From an uncultured Roseburia sp. (GTDB lineage Bacteria > Bacillota > Clostridia > Lachnospirales > Lachnospiraceae), in the NCBI GenBank assembly GCA_944380515.1, contig CALWHT010000025.1:1-64000 (forward strand): a DNA stretch of 64,000 nt, in the 5' to 3' direction. Position 1 is the first letter of the stretch. Each line of letters begins with the position of its first letter. Position numbers and translations under genes: made by a program. Of the stretch, positions 26,373 to 35,804 are shown piece by piece. The notes beneath the pieces are model-generated. The model searched no databases and was not told where the DNA came from. It saw only the letters and a list, made by a program, of their open reading frames with translations.

Positions 26373-27428
26373 ATGAGTAAACCAATTGTAATTCTGGCGG
26401 ATTTGGATGAAAGCTATCTTATAACGCTGGAATTTAAGTTTTTGAAAGAATTAAATCACGCAATCGAACTGGAGGTTATTACGGACAAAGGGTATTTCGA
26501 TGAATATTTCCGCAATCCCCGCAAGGCGGATTTGCTTGTTGTGGGAGATGAATTATACTCCCAGGATTTGCAGAAGCATAATATCGGCAGCTTGTATGTG
26601 TTGACAGAGCGTATGAATCAGGGCGGAACCGAAGACTTATCGGTGCATAAAATTTATAAGTACACCAGTATCAGGGAAATTTTTAATGAATTGCTGAGTG
26701 AGGGGCTGGCAGGGGTTCTGACAACGGAGAGCGTGAAAAAAGAGACGCAGGTGATTGCACTTTATTCTCCGATTGGCGGCGCGGGAGTGACGACGCTTTC
26801 GGTTGGTCTTGGAGCCGCACTTGCGAGAAATCATAAAAAAGTATGTTATTTGAGCACGGAAGCGCTGCAGAGCTTTCAATTTTACCTTAGTAACAAGGGC
26901 TGCCTGTCAGGTGAGGCATGCAATATATTAAAAGAGAGGAATCTGCATCCTTATATACAGCTTAAGGATTATATGCGCAGTGAAGAATTTTCTTATCTTC
27001 CGCCGCTTTATGCCTCTCTTTCGGCACTTGGGCTGACCTTTGATTCTTATCGAACACTGATTGAGGATATCAGAAACTCCAGAGATTACGATTATGTGAT
27101 TGTAGATATGGAAACGGGCTTTCATTCGGAGAAAACACAATTATTCGGCATCGTGGATAAGGTTATGGTGATTCTGCTGCAGGATGCGTTTTCTGTACAT
27201 AAGGCGGAGAGCCTGATGCGGAATCTGGAATTAAAAGATGGAGAAAAATTTCTTTTTGTGTGCAACCGCTTTTCCAGAGAGCAAAAGAATTGGATTGTAA
27301 ATTCAAAGCTCCAGAACACGGCGGGTATCAGCGAATATATCGGCAAGCTTCCTTTGGAAGAGGCGGATCATATATTAAAGCTGGAAGAATTTGAGGAGTT
27401 TCAGAGGCTTTCCTATATTTTTATTTAG
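26373..27428 (+). CDS. MinD/ParA-like ATPase with receiver-like N-terminus (CpaE/TadZ type)
   Basis: 351 residues. Residues 1-115 look like a phospho-acceptor-less receiver fold (I-V-I-L-A-D-L-D-E-S start). From about 125 there is a SIMIBI ATPase: deviant Walker A in S-P-I-G-G-A-G-V-T-T-L-S (about 131-142), Y-V-I-V-D-M as Walker B, and V-C-N-R-F near the base-binding region. The classical deviant Walker A lysine (K-G-G-x-G-K-T/S) is replaced by I-G-G-A-G-V-T, so the signature lysines are missing and hydrolysis may be weak. CpaE/TadZ proteins place secretion machines at cell poles; a similar positioning role for this T7SS-like machine is inferred from its place between FHA and YukD genes. Confidence 0.82.
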   Translation: MSKPIVILADLDESYLITLEFKFLKELNHAIELEVITDKGYFDEYFRNPRKADLLVVGDELYSQDLQKHNIGSLYVLTERMNQGGTEDLSVHKIYKYTSIREIFNELLSEGLAGVLTTESVKKETQVIALYSPIGGAGVTTLSVGLGAALARNHKKVCYLSTEALQSFQFYLSNKGCLSGEACNILKERNLHPYIQLKDYMRSEEFSYLPPLYASLSALGLTFDSYRTLIEDIRNSRDYDYVIVDMETGFHSEKTQLFGIVDKVMVILLQDAFSVHKAESLMRNLELKDGEKFLFVCNRFSREQKNWIVNSKLQNTAGISEYIGKLPLEEADHILKLEEFEEFQRLSYIFI

Positions 27429-27440
27429 GGAGGTGTAAAA

Positions 27441-27701
27441 ATGGGAAAGAATACAGCCGTTATTGTATTTCAAATAGAAAAGACAAAAGAATTGCATGAC
27501 ATCGAAGTGCCGTTGGATATTACGGCAAATGAATTAGTACATGCACTCAATGTAACATATGACCTGGGGATTAATGAGGATGATATTACACAGCTTTATT
27601 TCAAGGCGGAAAATCCAATTATATTGCTGAAGGGGAAACGTACGTTAAAAGAAATGGGAGTCCATCAGGCAACAAAGGTGATCTTTTCAGAGGAAGCATA
27701 A
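27441..27701 (+). CDS. YukD/EsaB-like ubiquitin-fold protein
   Basis: An 86-residue beta-grasp protein, the size of YukD/EsaB, the small cytosolic component of Firmicutes T7SS. The pattern D-I-E-V-P-L-D-I-T-A-N-E-L near residue 20 and the closing V-H-Q-A-T-K-V-I-F fit the family. It has a strong AGGAGG-like ribosome site (GGGAGGTG) and sits directly upstream of the EssC-like gene, as in yuk/ess operons. It probably regulates or docks onto the secretion ATPase; the exact role is unsettled in the family. Confidence 0.88.
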   Translation: MGKNTAVIVFQIEKTKELHDIEVPLDITANELVHALNVTYDLGINEDDITQLYFKAENPIILLKGKRTLKEMGVHQATKVIFSEEA

Positions 27702-27713
27702 GGGAAATGAGTT

Positions 27714-30700
27714 ATGGGAAGAAAGAATTTCAGAGTCATTATACATGCCAAAAGAATTTATCATGAAGTGGAAATATCCGAAGAGATGGGCAGAATCTGC
27801 ATAGGAACAACAGGAGAATGCGGCATTCGTTTTAATAAGAAGATGTTTTTCACTGATTTTAAAATTGCATTCCAGTGGTCAGAAGAAGGCTGCAGGATGG
27901 AGTGTGAAGGGGAAATTTATTTTACCGATGATGGAATACGTAAGCTTTACACAGTCAGGCTTGAGCACGGAATGAAATATCGTGTCCTGTATCTGGAAAA
28001 TAATACGGAAATTTTTTCGTTGGAAATACTGTATGATTTTGAGGATGTGTGCAGTTATGATACGGTGTTTCCGTTTCCCGCACAGGGGCTTGTAATCGGA
28101 GGAGATGCCCGGGCAGATGTTTTTATTGAAGATGATATCATAGGAAAAGATTATATTACGCTGCGGTGTTTGGAAGGACGTTATCTGGCGGATGGTTCCC
28201 ACGCAGAGCTTGGAATTTATATCAACGGGAAAAAATATGCGGGAGAAAAAGAAATTCCGGATCGGACATTTGTCATGCTTGCAGGTTACAGTTTTTATCT
28301 GAAAGAGGGTATGGTGTATACCACCGGAAAAAAGAATGTAATTATAAAGGCGGGGGGACATAAAATTTCCCAAACTCAAAATATATTCAGATATCCGGAA
28401 TTTAACCGTACATCCAGAAAAGATTACAGGCTTCGAGAGGAAGAAATTGAGGTTTTGCCGCCCATGCAAAAAGCAGAAGAACCTCAGCAGAATTATATTG
28501 TTATGCTGGCTCCGGTGGCGGTGGCACTTGTACTTACAATTGCAATAAGAGGGGTTATGGGCGGAGGAGGAAGCTTTGTTATATACAGCGTTTGCACGAT
28601 GCTCACCGGGGCGATAATGTCTGTTGTGACGGCAGAATTAAACCGCAGGAAATATAAAAAGAAGGAAAAACTGCGTGTGGAGGGGTATCTTTCATATGTC
28701 GGGGAAAAAGAAAATTATATTGTTGCCTGCCGGAAAGATGAGAAACGGCGGCTGCAGGAAAAATATTTATCCGTAGAGAGAGAGTTGGAACTGATAAAGC
28801 GTTTTGACGAGAGATTGTTTGAAAAGGATATTTATGATACAGATTTTCTTACGCTTCGTCTTGGAACCGGGGATATTCCGTCCAGTTGCCAGGTTGTATA
28901 TAAAAAAGAGGAATTTAAAAACACAGAGGATGAGCTGACGGAGTATCCGGAGAGACTTCACTTATCCTATCGGCTGCTTTCAGATGTTCCCGTGGTCGGC
29001 GCTTTCAGGGAAGCCAATGCCGTGGGAATTGTGGGGGAAGCGGAAAACAGGTATCGTTATCTGGAGCTTATGGTCATGGAAATCATGACGAGGCATTATT
29101 ATAAAGAAGTAAAAACTGCATTTTTCCTGGGAGAGGACAGTCAGCGGTATCATTGGGTAAAATGGCTCAAAAATGCGGAGGAGGAAGCTGGGACAGGCAG
29201 GCTGATTGCGGATGATCCGGAAAGCGGCAATCAACTTCTGGAATTTCTGTATACGGAACTGACCAGGAGAAGCGAAATAGATACAGAAAAAGAAATGTTT
29301 CCATATTATTATGTGGTTTTTGTCATGGATTTCAGGGTTCTGGCAACCCATCCGGTGAAAAAATTTATTGAAAAGGCATCCAGTTACGGATTTTTGTTTT
29401 TATTTTTTGATGAATATCAGGAAAATCTCCCTTATGGTGTAACACAGGTGATAACACTTCTTGACGGACATGCCGGGGAACTCATGAACTGCGAGGATTG
29501 TGATTGGAGCCAGAGTTTTACATGGTCGCCATTGGAGGAGGGAGAAATAGAAAAAGCAGCTGTAAAGCTGGCGCCTCTTGAAGTGGCTGAAATCAGTCTG
29601 GAAGGCACGATGACAAAAAATATTTCACTGTTCCGATTGCTGGGAGTTTTAAATGTATCAGACATAGATTTGGGAAAAAGATGGAAGAGTTCACAGATTT
29701 ATAAAACGATGGCTGCACCTCTGGGAGTAAAGGCGGGTAATGAGATTGTCAGTCTTGATTTGCATGAAAAAGCACATGGACCTCACGGACTTGTAGCGGG
29801 AACTACCGGCTCGGGAAAATCTGAAATACTCCAGAGTTATATTTTGTCAATGGCAACATTATTTCATCCCTATGAAGTCAGTTTCATGATTATTGACTTT
29901 AAGGGCGGCGGTATGGTCAATCAGTTCCGGAACCTTCCTCATTTAATAGGAGCAATTACCAATATTGACGGGAAGGAGATAAAGCGCTCCCTTCTTTCCA
30001 TAAAAGCGGAACTGAAAAAAAGACAGGAGTTGTTTGCAGCGGCGGAGGTGAATCACATCAATGCTTATATCAGGAAATATAAAAAAGGGGAGTGTGAGAC
30101 ACCGATACCGCATCTGATTCTGATTGTGGATGAGTTTGCGGAATTAAAAAGCGAACAGCCGGAATTCATGAAAGAATTAATCAGCGCAGCCCGTATCGGA
30201 AGAAGTCTTGGCGTACATTTAATTCTTGCGACACAAAAACCGTCAGGTGTTGTGGATGAGCAGATTTGGAGTAATTCCAAGTTTCGCCTCTGCCTGAAAG
30301 TACAAAATAAAGAGGACAGCAATGAGGTGTTGAAGTCTCCGGTAGCGGCAGAGATCAGAGAACCCGGGCGAGCGTATCTTCAGGTAGGGAATAACGAAAT
30401 ATTTGAGCTTTTTCAGTCAGCATACAGCGGCGCTTCCGTTCGAAGCGAGGAAATTGACCACCAAAAGGTATTTTCTGTTTATGAGATTGATTTTAACGGA
30501 AAACGTCATTTGGTCTATGAGCAGAAAGGGAGCGAAAAAACAGGAGAGACACAGTCACAGCTGGAAGCAATTGTAAATTATATTCAGGAATATTGTATTC
30601 GTGAAAAAATTGCAAAATTGCCGAATATCTGCATGGAACCGCTGACTTCCTATGTAACATACGATGAACGGAAGGGAAGCATCCAAAAGGGTAGGGATAT

Positions 30701-32261
30701 CTGTATACCGCTGGGAATTTATGATGACCCTGCACACCAGCTTCAGGATGAGGTATGGCTGGACATTACTGCAAACCATGTCTTTATTTTAGGTTCCGCA
30801 CAGTATGGGAAAACAAATATTTTACAGACGGTATTAAGAAGTGCGGCAGAGTGCTGGAGTCCAAAAGAGATCCAGTTTTATATTCTTGATTTTGCATCTA
30901 TGATACTGAAAAATTTTGAGCGTATGAACCATGTTGGAGGTGTGGTGATTTTATCAGAAGATGAAAAAATGAAGAATTTTATGAAAATGATGCTGGCAGA
31001 GCTTAAGCACAGAAAGGAAGCACTCTCGGATCTGGGAATCAGTTCTTTTGCGGCTTACAGAGAAGCGGGATATCATGAAATGCCGCAGATTGTGATAATA
31101 CTTGATAATTTTGCTGTGTTTCGGGAACTGTTTGCGGAGTATGAGGATGCACTTCTTAATATTTTAAGGGATGGAATTTCGGCCGGAATAAGTGTGATTG
31201 CGACCAATGGACAGACAACTGGTCTCGGGTATAAGTTCCTGGCAGCCTTTTCCAAAAGAATCAGTCTTTACTGTAACGATTCGGGTGAGTATTCTACTCT
31301 GTTTGACCGTTGCAGAATGTCACCGGCGAATCTGGCAGGACGCGGACTTGTGGAAATTGAGAAGGAGGTATATGAATATCAGAATTATTTGAGCTTTACA
31401 GGGGAAAAAGAAATAGAGCGCGTAAATCACATGAAAGAGTTTGTAGAAGAAATCGGGAAAAAATATGGAAATCTCTCGGCAAGAAAAATTCCTGAGATAC
31501 CTCAGATATTAACGGTGCAGCATATGAGGGAGCAATATACGCTGGAATGGAAGAATACATATGTTGTTCCCATCGGTGTGGATTATGAAAATATTGAGCC
31601 GGTATCTGTCGATTTGCTGCACTGTGGTGTTCTGGGTGTGATGGGCAGGGAAAAATCCGGAAAAAGCAATTTGATCAGGCTTATTTTAGCCCACCTTTAT
31701 CAGAATCTGTTTTCCAATCCGTCCGAAATTTATTTACTGGATGATGGAAAGCGGCAGCTGGGCGGTTATGAGGAGCTTGGAAACGTAAAATCTTACACCC
31801 TTGACGCTGCAGAATTGCAAGGCTGGGTTGAGGAGCTTCACGAGGAATTGGCCGGCCGCTATAGCAGGTATATCCAAAAAGGCGAGGAGGCACTGGCAGA
31901 TCAACCTTTACGGATTTATGTGGTGCAGAATATGGAAGCGCTATATTTGCTTGGCAAAAATGCGGAGACAATGAAGCTTTACAGAGAAATTACCGGAAAG
32001 TATAAAGGCCTCAAATGGTGTCTGATTTATTCCGACATTGAAAACGCTGCTGTTTCTTATAATGGTCCGGAGGTTTTGAAATTAATGAAGGAAGCAAGAA
32101 ACCTGATATTTTTTGATAATTTATCTAATATGAAGTTTATGGATGTGACAAATCAGCAGGCTAAAATGTATAAAAAAGAAATTAATGTGGGAGATGCGTT
32201 CTGGTTTAAAGGGGGCGATATTGTAAAAATAAAGACAATAAAAGCGGATCATTGTTGTTAA
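27714..32261 (+). CDS. essC: EssC/YukB-type T7SS ATPase (FtsK/SpoIIIE family)
   Basis: 1515 residues, the length of EssC. Two N-terminal FHA-like beta domains (about 1-210) precede two membrane helices (about 261-280 and 287-307), then three ATPase domains. D1 has G-T-T-G-S-G-K-S at 696-703 and a full Walker B (L-I-V-D-E-F) near 805. D2 has G-S-A-Q-Y-G-K-T at 1027 with I-I-L-D-N instead of D-E. D3 has G-R-E-K-S-G-K-S at 1311 with V-V-Q-N replacing the acidic pair. So only D1 looks fully catalytic, as in other EssC proteins where D3 binds substrate. It would power export of the WXG100-size proteins encoded just downstream. Confidence 0.95.
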   Translation: MGRKNFRVIIHAKRIYHEVEISEEMGRICIGTTGECGIRFNKKMFFTDFKIAFQWSEEGCRMECEGEIYFTDDGIRKLYTVRLEHGMKYRVLYLENNTEIFSLEILYDFEDVCSYDTVFPFPAQGLVIGGDARADVFIEDDIIGKDYITLRCLEGRYLADGSHAELGIYINGKKYAGEKEIPDRTFVMLAGYSFYLKEGMVYTTGKKNVIIKAGGHKISQTQNIFRYPEFNRTSRKDYRLREEEIEVLPPMQKAEEPQQNYIVMLAPVAVALVLTIAIRGVMGGGGSFVIYSVCTMLTGAIMSVVTAELNRRKYKKKEKLRVEGYLSYVGEKENYIVACRKDEKRRLQEKYLSVERELELIKRFDERLFEKDIYDTDFLTLRLGTGDIPSSCQVVYKKEEFKNTEDELTEYPERLHLSYRLLSDVPVVGAFREANAVGIVGEAENRYRYLELMVMEIMTRHYYKEVKTAFFLGEDSQRYHWVKWLKNAEEEAGTGRLIADDPESGNQLLEFLYTELTRRSEIDTEKEMFPYYYVVFVMDFRVLATHPVKKFIEKASSYGFLFLFFDEYQENLPYGVTQVITLLDGHAGELMNCEDCDWSQSFTWSPLEEGEIEKAAVKLAPLEVAEISLEGTMTKNISLFRLLGVLNVSDIDLGKRWKSSQIYKTMAAPLGVKAGNEIVSLDLHEKAHGPHGLVAGTTGSGKSEILQSYILSMATLFHPYEVSFMIIDFKGGGMVNQFRNLPHLIGAITNIDGKEIKRSLLSIKAELKKRQELFAAAEVNHINAYIRKYKKGECETPIPHLILIVDEFAELKSEQPEFMKELISAARIGRSLGVHLILATQKPSGVVDEQIWSNSKFRLCLKVQNKEDSNEVLKSPVAAEIREPGRAYLQVGNNEIFELFQSAYSGASVRSEEIDHQKVFSVYEIDFNGKRHLVYEQKGSEKTGETQSQLEAIVNYIQEYCIREKIAKLPNICMEPLTSYVTYDERKGSIQKGRDICIPLGIYDDPAHQLQDEVWLDITANHVFILGSAQYGKTNILQTVLRSAAECWSPKEIQFYILDFASMILKNFERMNHVGGVVILSEDEKMKNFMKMMLAELKHRKEALSDLGISSFAAYREAGYHEMPQIVIILDNFAVFRELFAEYEDALLNILRDGISAGISVIATNGQTTGLGYKFLAAFSKRISLYCNDSGEYSTLFDRCRMSPANLAGRGLVEIEKEVYEYQNYLSFTGEKEIERVNHMKEFVEEIGKKYGNLSARKIPEIPQILTVQHMREQYTLEWKNTYVVPIGVDYENIEPVSVDLLHCGVLGVMGREKSGKSNLIRLILAHLYQNLFSNPSEIYLLDDGKRQLGGYEELGNVKSYTLDAAELQGWVEELHEELAGRYSRYIQKGEEALADQPLRIYVVQNMEALYLLGKNAETMKLYREITGKYKGLKWCLIYSDIENAAVSYNGPEVLKLMKEARNLIFFDNLSNMKFMDVTNQQAKMYKKEINVGDAFWFKGGDIVKIKTIKADHCC

Positions 32262-32278
32262 TGGAACGGAGGATTGAT

Positions 32279-32572
32279 ATGGCAATTGAGAGACTGAATA
32301 CGAGCGAGATGGAGGATACTGCGATAAAATTCAGAAACAGTATCAGTGAATTCGGAAAATGCTGTGACCGTATGGAAAAAATTACGGGTGACCTTCTTTC
32401 GTCCTGGGAAGGAAAGGGGAAAAACCAATATGAGACACAGTATCGGATATTGAAAGGAAAACTGGCGGATATCAACGATGAATTGTATGACATTTATGAG
32501 GAATTGATTGAAGCGGAGGCGACATACGGGGAGGCTGACGTAAAAATCGCCAAGCAGATGAGGTGCGAGTGA
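32279..32572 (+). CDS. WXG100-like protein 1
   Basis: A 97-residue helical hairpin of the WXG100/ESAT-6 class: helix, a turn with S-S-W-E-G near residue 42, then a second helix with Y-x-x-x-Y spacing. The start at 32279 is chosen for its GGAGG site; the frame runs on upstream over the essC stop. It differs from the classical W-S-G protein at 36172 and is paired with the coiled-coil and effector-like genes that follow. It most likely serves as a dedicated secretion partner. Confidence 0.82.
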   Translation: MAIERLNTSEMEDTAIKFRNSISEFGKCCDRMEKITGDLLSSWEGKGKNQYETQYRILKGKLADINDELYDIYEELIEAEATYGEADVKIAKQMRCE

Positions 32573-32581
32573 GGTGCGTAG

Positions 32582-33022
32582 ATGAGCAGATCAGATGATT
32601 TAAAATCGGCAAAGAGGCAAAAGGAGCAGGAAATAAAAAGCTGGGAAAAAAGAAAGGAACAGGTTCAGGATATATTAATGGCTGTCAGGAATGATTTTGA
32701 CGGAGAGATTGATAAGGTGAACCGTAAACTGGCAGATATTGCGGAACAGCAGGAAAACGGATTTATCGGATTTTCTCACATCGAGTCGGTCAGTGTAAGG
32801 ATACGCACGGAAAAAGAAAAGAGTACATACTCGGATTTGTGTATGTCGGATGTCAGTGACCAGCTTTCACAGGATATAAGAGAGACGGAAGAGAAAATCA
32901 ATGGGCTCAGACAGGATATTTCAAACCTGAACGGACAGATTCAGGCAGCGGAGGCCGAAGAAGCGGAGGCGCGCAGAAAAGCGCTGGAAGAAATGTTCGC
33001 AAAGCTGACGGGGCAGGGCTGA
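32582..33022 (+). CDS. Coiled-coil protein, DUF5082-like (YwqH type)
   Basis: 146 residues, mostly long charged helices: a basic N-terminal helix (1-60), a short middle region with F-I-G-F-S-H-I-E-S, and a C-terminal heptad helix (about 95-140). It resembles in size and layout the DUF5082 proteins encoded beside LXG-type toxins in Bacillus yuk-linked loci, which act as targeting partners. It begins 9 bases after the WXG gene and is followed in 13 bases by the effector-like protein, the same order as partner-partner-toxin sets. Assignment is by context and pattern. Confidence 0.7.
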   Translation: MSRSDDLKSAKRQKEQEIKSWEKRKEQVQDILMAVRNDFDGEIDKVNRKLADIAEQQENGFIGFSHIESVSVRIRTEKEKSTYSDLCMSDVSDQLSQDIRETEEKINGLRQDISNLNGQIQAAEAEEAEARRKALEEMFAKLTGQG

Positions 33023-33035
33023 GAAAGGGGAAAAG

Positions 33036-34448
33036 ATGGCGGAATTGGTATTGAATTACGGCGAAATTCTGGATGCCGCAAAGGCAGCGGAAAAAACTGC
33101 GGATTATTGCGTGGATTATGAGGAAGAAATCGGACGGAAGATTACAAGAAAGCTTGAAAATTTAGAGCGCGGAGGGAGCGGCTATACGGGCGCGGCGAAG
33201 CAGTATGCGGAGAAAAAGATAAAGCAGCTTGAGACGAAAAAGGAGAAATATCAAAAATACGGGCAGGCACTGGAGGATTTTGTAAGCGAGGCAAAACGGA
33301 CAGACAAACAGGCGGCTGCGATAATTAAAGGCTCCTATCAGATGTATATTAAAGACCATAATATACAGGTGAATCCGATGGTCGAAGGACTGGCTGCGAT
33401 TGCCGTGTGGGGCGGGAATGCCAGCGGTTTTGGGCAGGTATTGGAAGCGGTTTATGATTTTGACCAGAAGATTAGGAAAGACATTTTAGAAGGACTGGAA
33501 TACTGGTATCGCTGTGAGGGAGGAAAAAATGTTGTAAAAATTGCAGTAGCGGCGGCTGGAGTTGTCTTGGCTGTGGCTGGTATTATTGTTGCATGGCCGC
33601 TTGCGGTTACAGCGCTGACGGCTGGGCTGACGTGGAGTTCTGTTGTAGCGGTAGCCGGTCTTGTCACGAGTGCTTTTGCTGTGGTCAATAGTCTGACAGA
33701 TATTGCTATGGAATTCAGTGCATTATCACAGAACAGGGAGAACCCGGCAAAGGCATTAATGGCAAGCAAGATAGATGATTTTTCCGGGTGGCTGAGGCAA
33801 AAGATTTTTACCGGAGGACAAAGCTGGATGAATGGTGTAAGCATGAAACTTGCAGATGGGTTGGATGCGGTTGAATTTGTTTGCGGAGTAATTGGATTTG
33901 CGGACGTTGCCAGAAACGGTATAAAGTTTGCGAAAAAGTTAAAGCTTAACGGCGTCAAGGGCGTATGGTCAGAATTTAAGGTGTTTTATAAAAACAGTGA
34001 TAAAAAGACGCCGTGGGGCAAGGTAGGCGGCTATATCAACAGTAAGATGGAAAATCAGACAATCTATAAAAACAGTGATAAAAAGACGCTGTGGGGCAAG
34101 ATAGGCGGTTATATCAACAGTAAGACAGAAAATCAGACAATCAAATATATGGGGCAGCGTTTTGAACAGAGCGCGAAGAATGGAAGCCCGCTGGTAATTT
34201 TAAAAAAGCAAAAGAAATGGGTGCCGGGTCCCAAATTATATTCTTTTGCCCAAAAGATAAATGATTCTAAAATTTTAAAATATACAAAAAAGACAATCGA
34301 GTATACGGATATATATCTTGATGCCTGTTATAAAGATGGTATCGGGGAGGCCGGAAAAAATATTTTAAAGAAAGGGACAAAAGATATCCTGAAAAGTGTA
34401 GATCTGATCGATAAGGGCTGGGAAGTTGCGGAGAAAGCGGCCGGTTAA
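33036..34448 (+). CDS. LXG-like candidate T7SS substrate
   Basis: 470 residues. The N-terminal 110 residues are helical and LXG-like (about 1-105), followed by a linker and a hydrophobic, Gly/Ala/Val-rich region at about 165-225 that could form hairpin membrane segments. The rest is basic and contains a tandem 26-residue repeat (about 318-369; Y-K-N-S-D-K-K-T start). No known toxin motif is seen at the C-terminus. Position after two partner-type genes and before the TPR gene makes it the likeliest exported effector in the locus. It could be membrane-active, or structural. An immunity gene is not obvious; the small membrane proteins from 36573 are candidates. Confidence 0.65.
   Translation: MAELVLNYGEILDAAKAAEKTADYCVDYEEEIGRKITRKLENLERGGSGYTGAAKQYAEKKIKQLETKKEKYQKYGQALEDFVSEAKRTDKQAAAIIKGSYQMYIKDHNIQVNPMVEGLAAIAVWGGNASGFGQVLEAVYDFDQKIRKDILEGLEYWYRCEGGKNVVKIAVAAAGVVLAVAGIIVAWPLAVTALTAGLTWSSVVAVAGLVTSAFAVVNSLTDIAMEFSALSQNRENPAKALMASKIDDFSGWLRQKIFTGGQSWMNGVSMKLADGLDAVEFVCGVIGFADVARNGIKFAKKLKLNGVKGVWSEFKVFYKNSDKKTPWGKVGGYINSKMENQTIYKNSDKKTLWGKIGGYINSKTENQTIKYMGQRFEQSAKNGSPLVILKKQKKWVPGPKLYSFAQKINDSKILKYTKKTIEYTDIYLDACYKDGIGEAGKNILKKGTKDILKSVDLIDKGWEVAEKAAG
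33987..34142 (+). repeat. 78-bp tandem duplication inside the candidate effector
   Basis: Two in-frame 78-base copies (33987-34064 and 34065-34142) differ at only a few bases, so the duplication is recent. Each encodes 26 residues from Y-K-N-S-D-K-K-T to N-Q-T-I. Confidence 0.95.
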
Positions 34449-34484
34449 TTGATTTGGAGAAGACAGGAGAAGAGAGAGGTAAAA

Positions 34485-35801
34485 ATGCAGATAATCAAAG
34501 AAGATGTGAAAGAATACATACAGCAGGGAGAATTGCTGCTCGGAAACGGAAATTATGCGCAGGCGGCGCAGTATGCCCAAAAGGCGCTCGAGCTTGATGA
34601 AATGAATTTGCAGGCGTATCTGCTGCAGGGAGCGGCGTTCGTGTATGAAGAAGCGTATGCTGACGCAAAGGAATGCTTTAAAAGAGCGCTTTTGATTGAT
34701 AAAAAAAGCGGTATGGCGCATTACCATATGGGTTCGCTTCTTCTGATGGAAGGAAAGATAGAAGAGGGAATTGAGGAATATCAGGCGGCGATGGAAAACG
34801 GATATGAGGAAGCAGATATTCATTTTAATCTCGGTCTGGCGTATGAGGAGAGGGATAATTATGACCTCGCTGCCAGGGAATACACCAGAGCAATACGAAA
34901 GGATGGATTGAATCCTTTCTACTATATAAGGAAAGCACAGCTATACATGGAACAGCAACGGTATGAGGAGGCGTTAAAAGCTCTGGAGGAGCTTCGGAAA
35001 AGGTGCCCGGACAGCTTCGAAGGGTATCATTACGCGGCTCAGATTTATGTGGCGGTGGGTGATTATGAACATGCCGATGCCATATTGTCAAAGGCGGAGG
35101 AAGAATTTTTTGAGGATGAGGATATTTTGATGGATCGTCTGCGGGTGCTGGTAGCCAAAGGCGACATAGAAAATGCATTCCACAAAATAGAAAAAGCGGA
35201 ACAAATGGCAGGAGATGACGCGGTGCGCCGGAAAGAGCTTGGGTTAAACCGGGCCAAGCTTCTTGGGATGCAGGAAAAAATGCCGGAGTGTATTGCATGC
35301 ATGGAACAGGCGCTTTCAGACGGAAACGAGGAAGCTTTGGATGCGGAACTCCGTTATCTGCTGATTAATGCATATCGGATGGAAAAAAATTTCGAAAAGG
35401 TGAAACAGCATGCCGGGGAGCTGGAAAAGTATGATGATGCCAATCCCTATGTTCTTGGAGCAAAATATTTCTATGCAAGTTCTCTTAAGGAAAGCGGAGC
35501 CGATGAGCAGGAGTGGAAGGCGGCCTATAAAGAGGCCGTGAGATATTATCGGAATGTGGCACTGGAACATCCGGAGCGGATTGAGAGCTATATTTACCGC
35601 GCTGTCTGTCAGAAGGAAGCGGGGGATCCCCAAAAGGCGTTAGAGACGATTGACTATGTGATGCTTTTGAAACAGACAGGGAAGCTCTGGGTGATAAAAA
35701 GCGGAATTTTAAAAGAACTGGGGCGCATGGAGGAGGCGGAAGCCGCCATGCGCGAGGCGGAAAAAATGGGAGAAGACATCGCCTTCTGGAAAGAGAGTTA
35801 A
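34485..35801 (+). CDS. TPR-repeat protein
   Basis: 438 residues from an ATG with AGAGAGGT six bases upstream; the frame's earlier ATG at 34449 lacks this. Repeats of the TPR type (G-N-Y-A-Q-A-A-Q-Y-A-Q-K-A-L-E-L, Y-D-L-A-A-R-E-Y-T-R-A-I, and others) span nearly all of it. There is no signal peptide or membrane helix. TPR proteins are scaffolds or chaperones; here it sits between the candidate effector and the second and third WXG-size genes, so it may hold export substrates or link FHA signalling to the machine. No enzymatic motif is visible. Confidence 0.85.
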   Translation: MQIIKEDVKEYIQQGELLLGNGNYAQAAQYAQKALELDEMNLQAYLLQGAAFVYEEAYADAKECFKRALLIDKKSGMAHYHMGSLLLMEGKIEEGIEEYQAAMENGYEEADIHFNLGLAYEERDNYDLAAREYTRAIRKDGLNPFYYIRKAQLYMEQQRYEEALKALEELRKRCPDSFEGYHYAAQIYVAVGDYEHADAILSKAEEEFFEDEDILMDRLRVLVAKGDIENAFHKIEKAEQMAGDDAVRRKELGLNRAKLLGMQEKMPECIACMEQALSDGNEEALDAELRYLLINAYRMEKNFEKVKQHAGELEKYDDANPYVLGAKYFYASSLKESGADEQEWKAAYKEAVRYYRNVALEHPERIESYIYRAVCQKEAGDPQKALETIDYVMLLKQTGKLWVIKSGILKELGRMEEAEAAMREAEKMGEDIAFWKES

Positions 35802-35804
35802 GCT

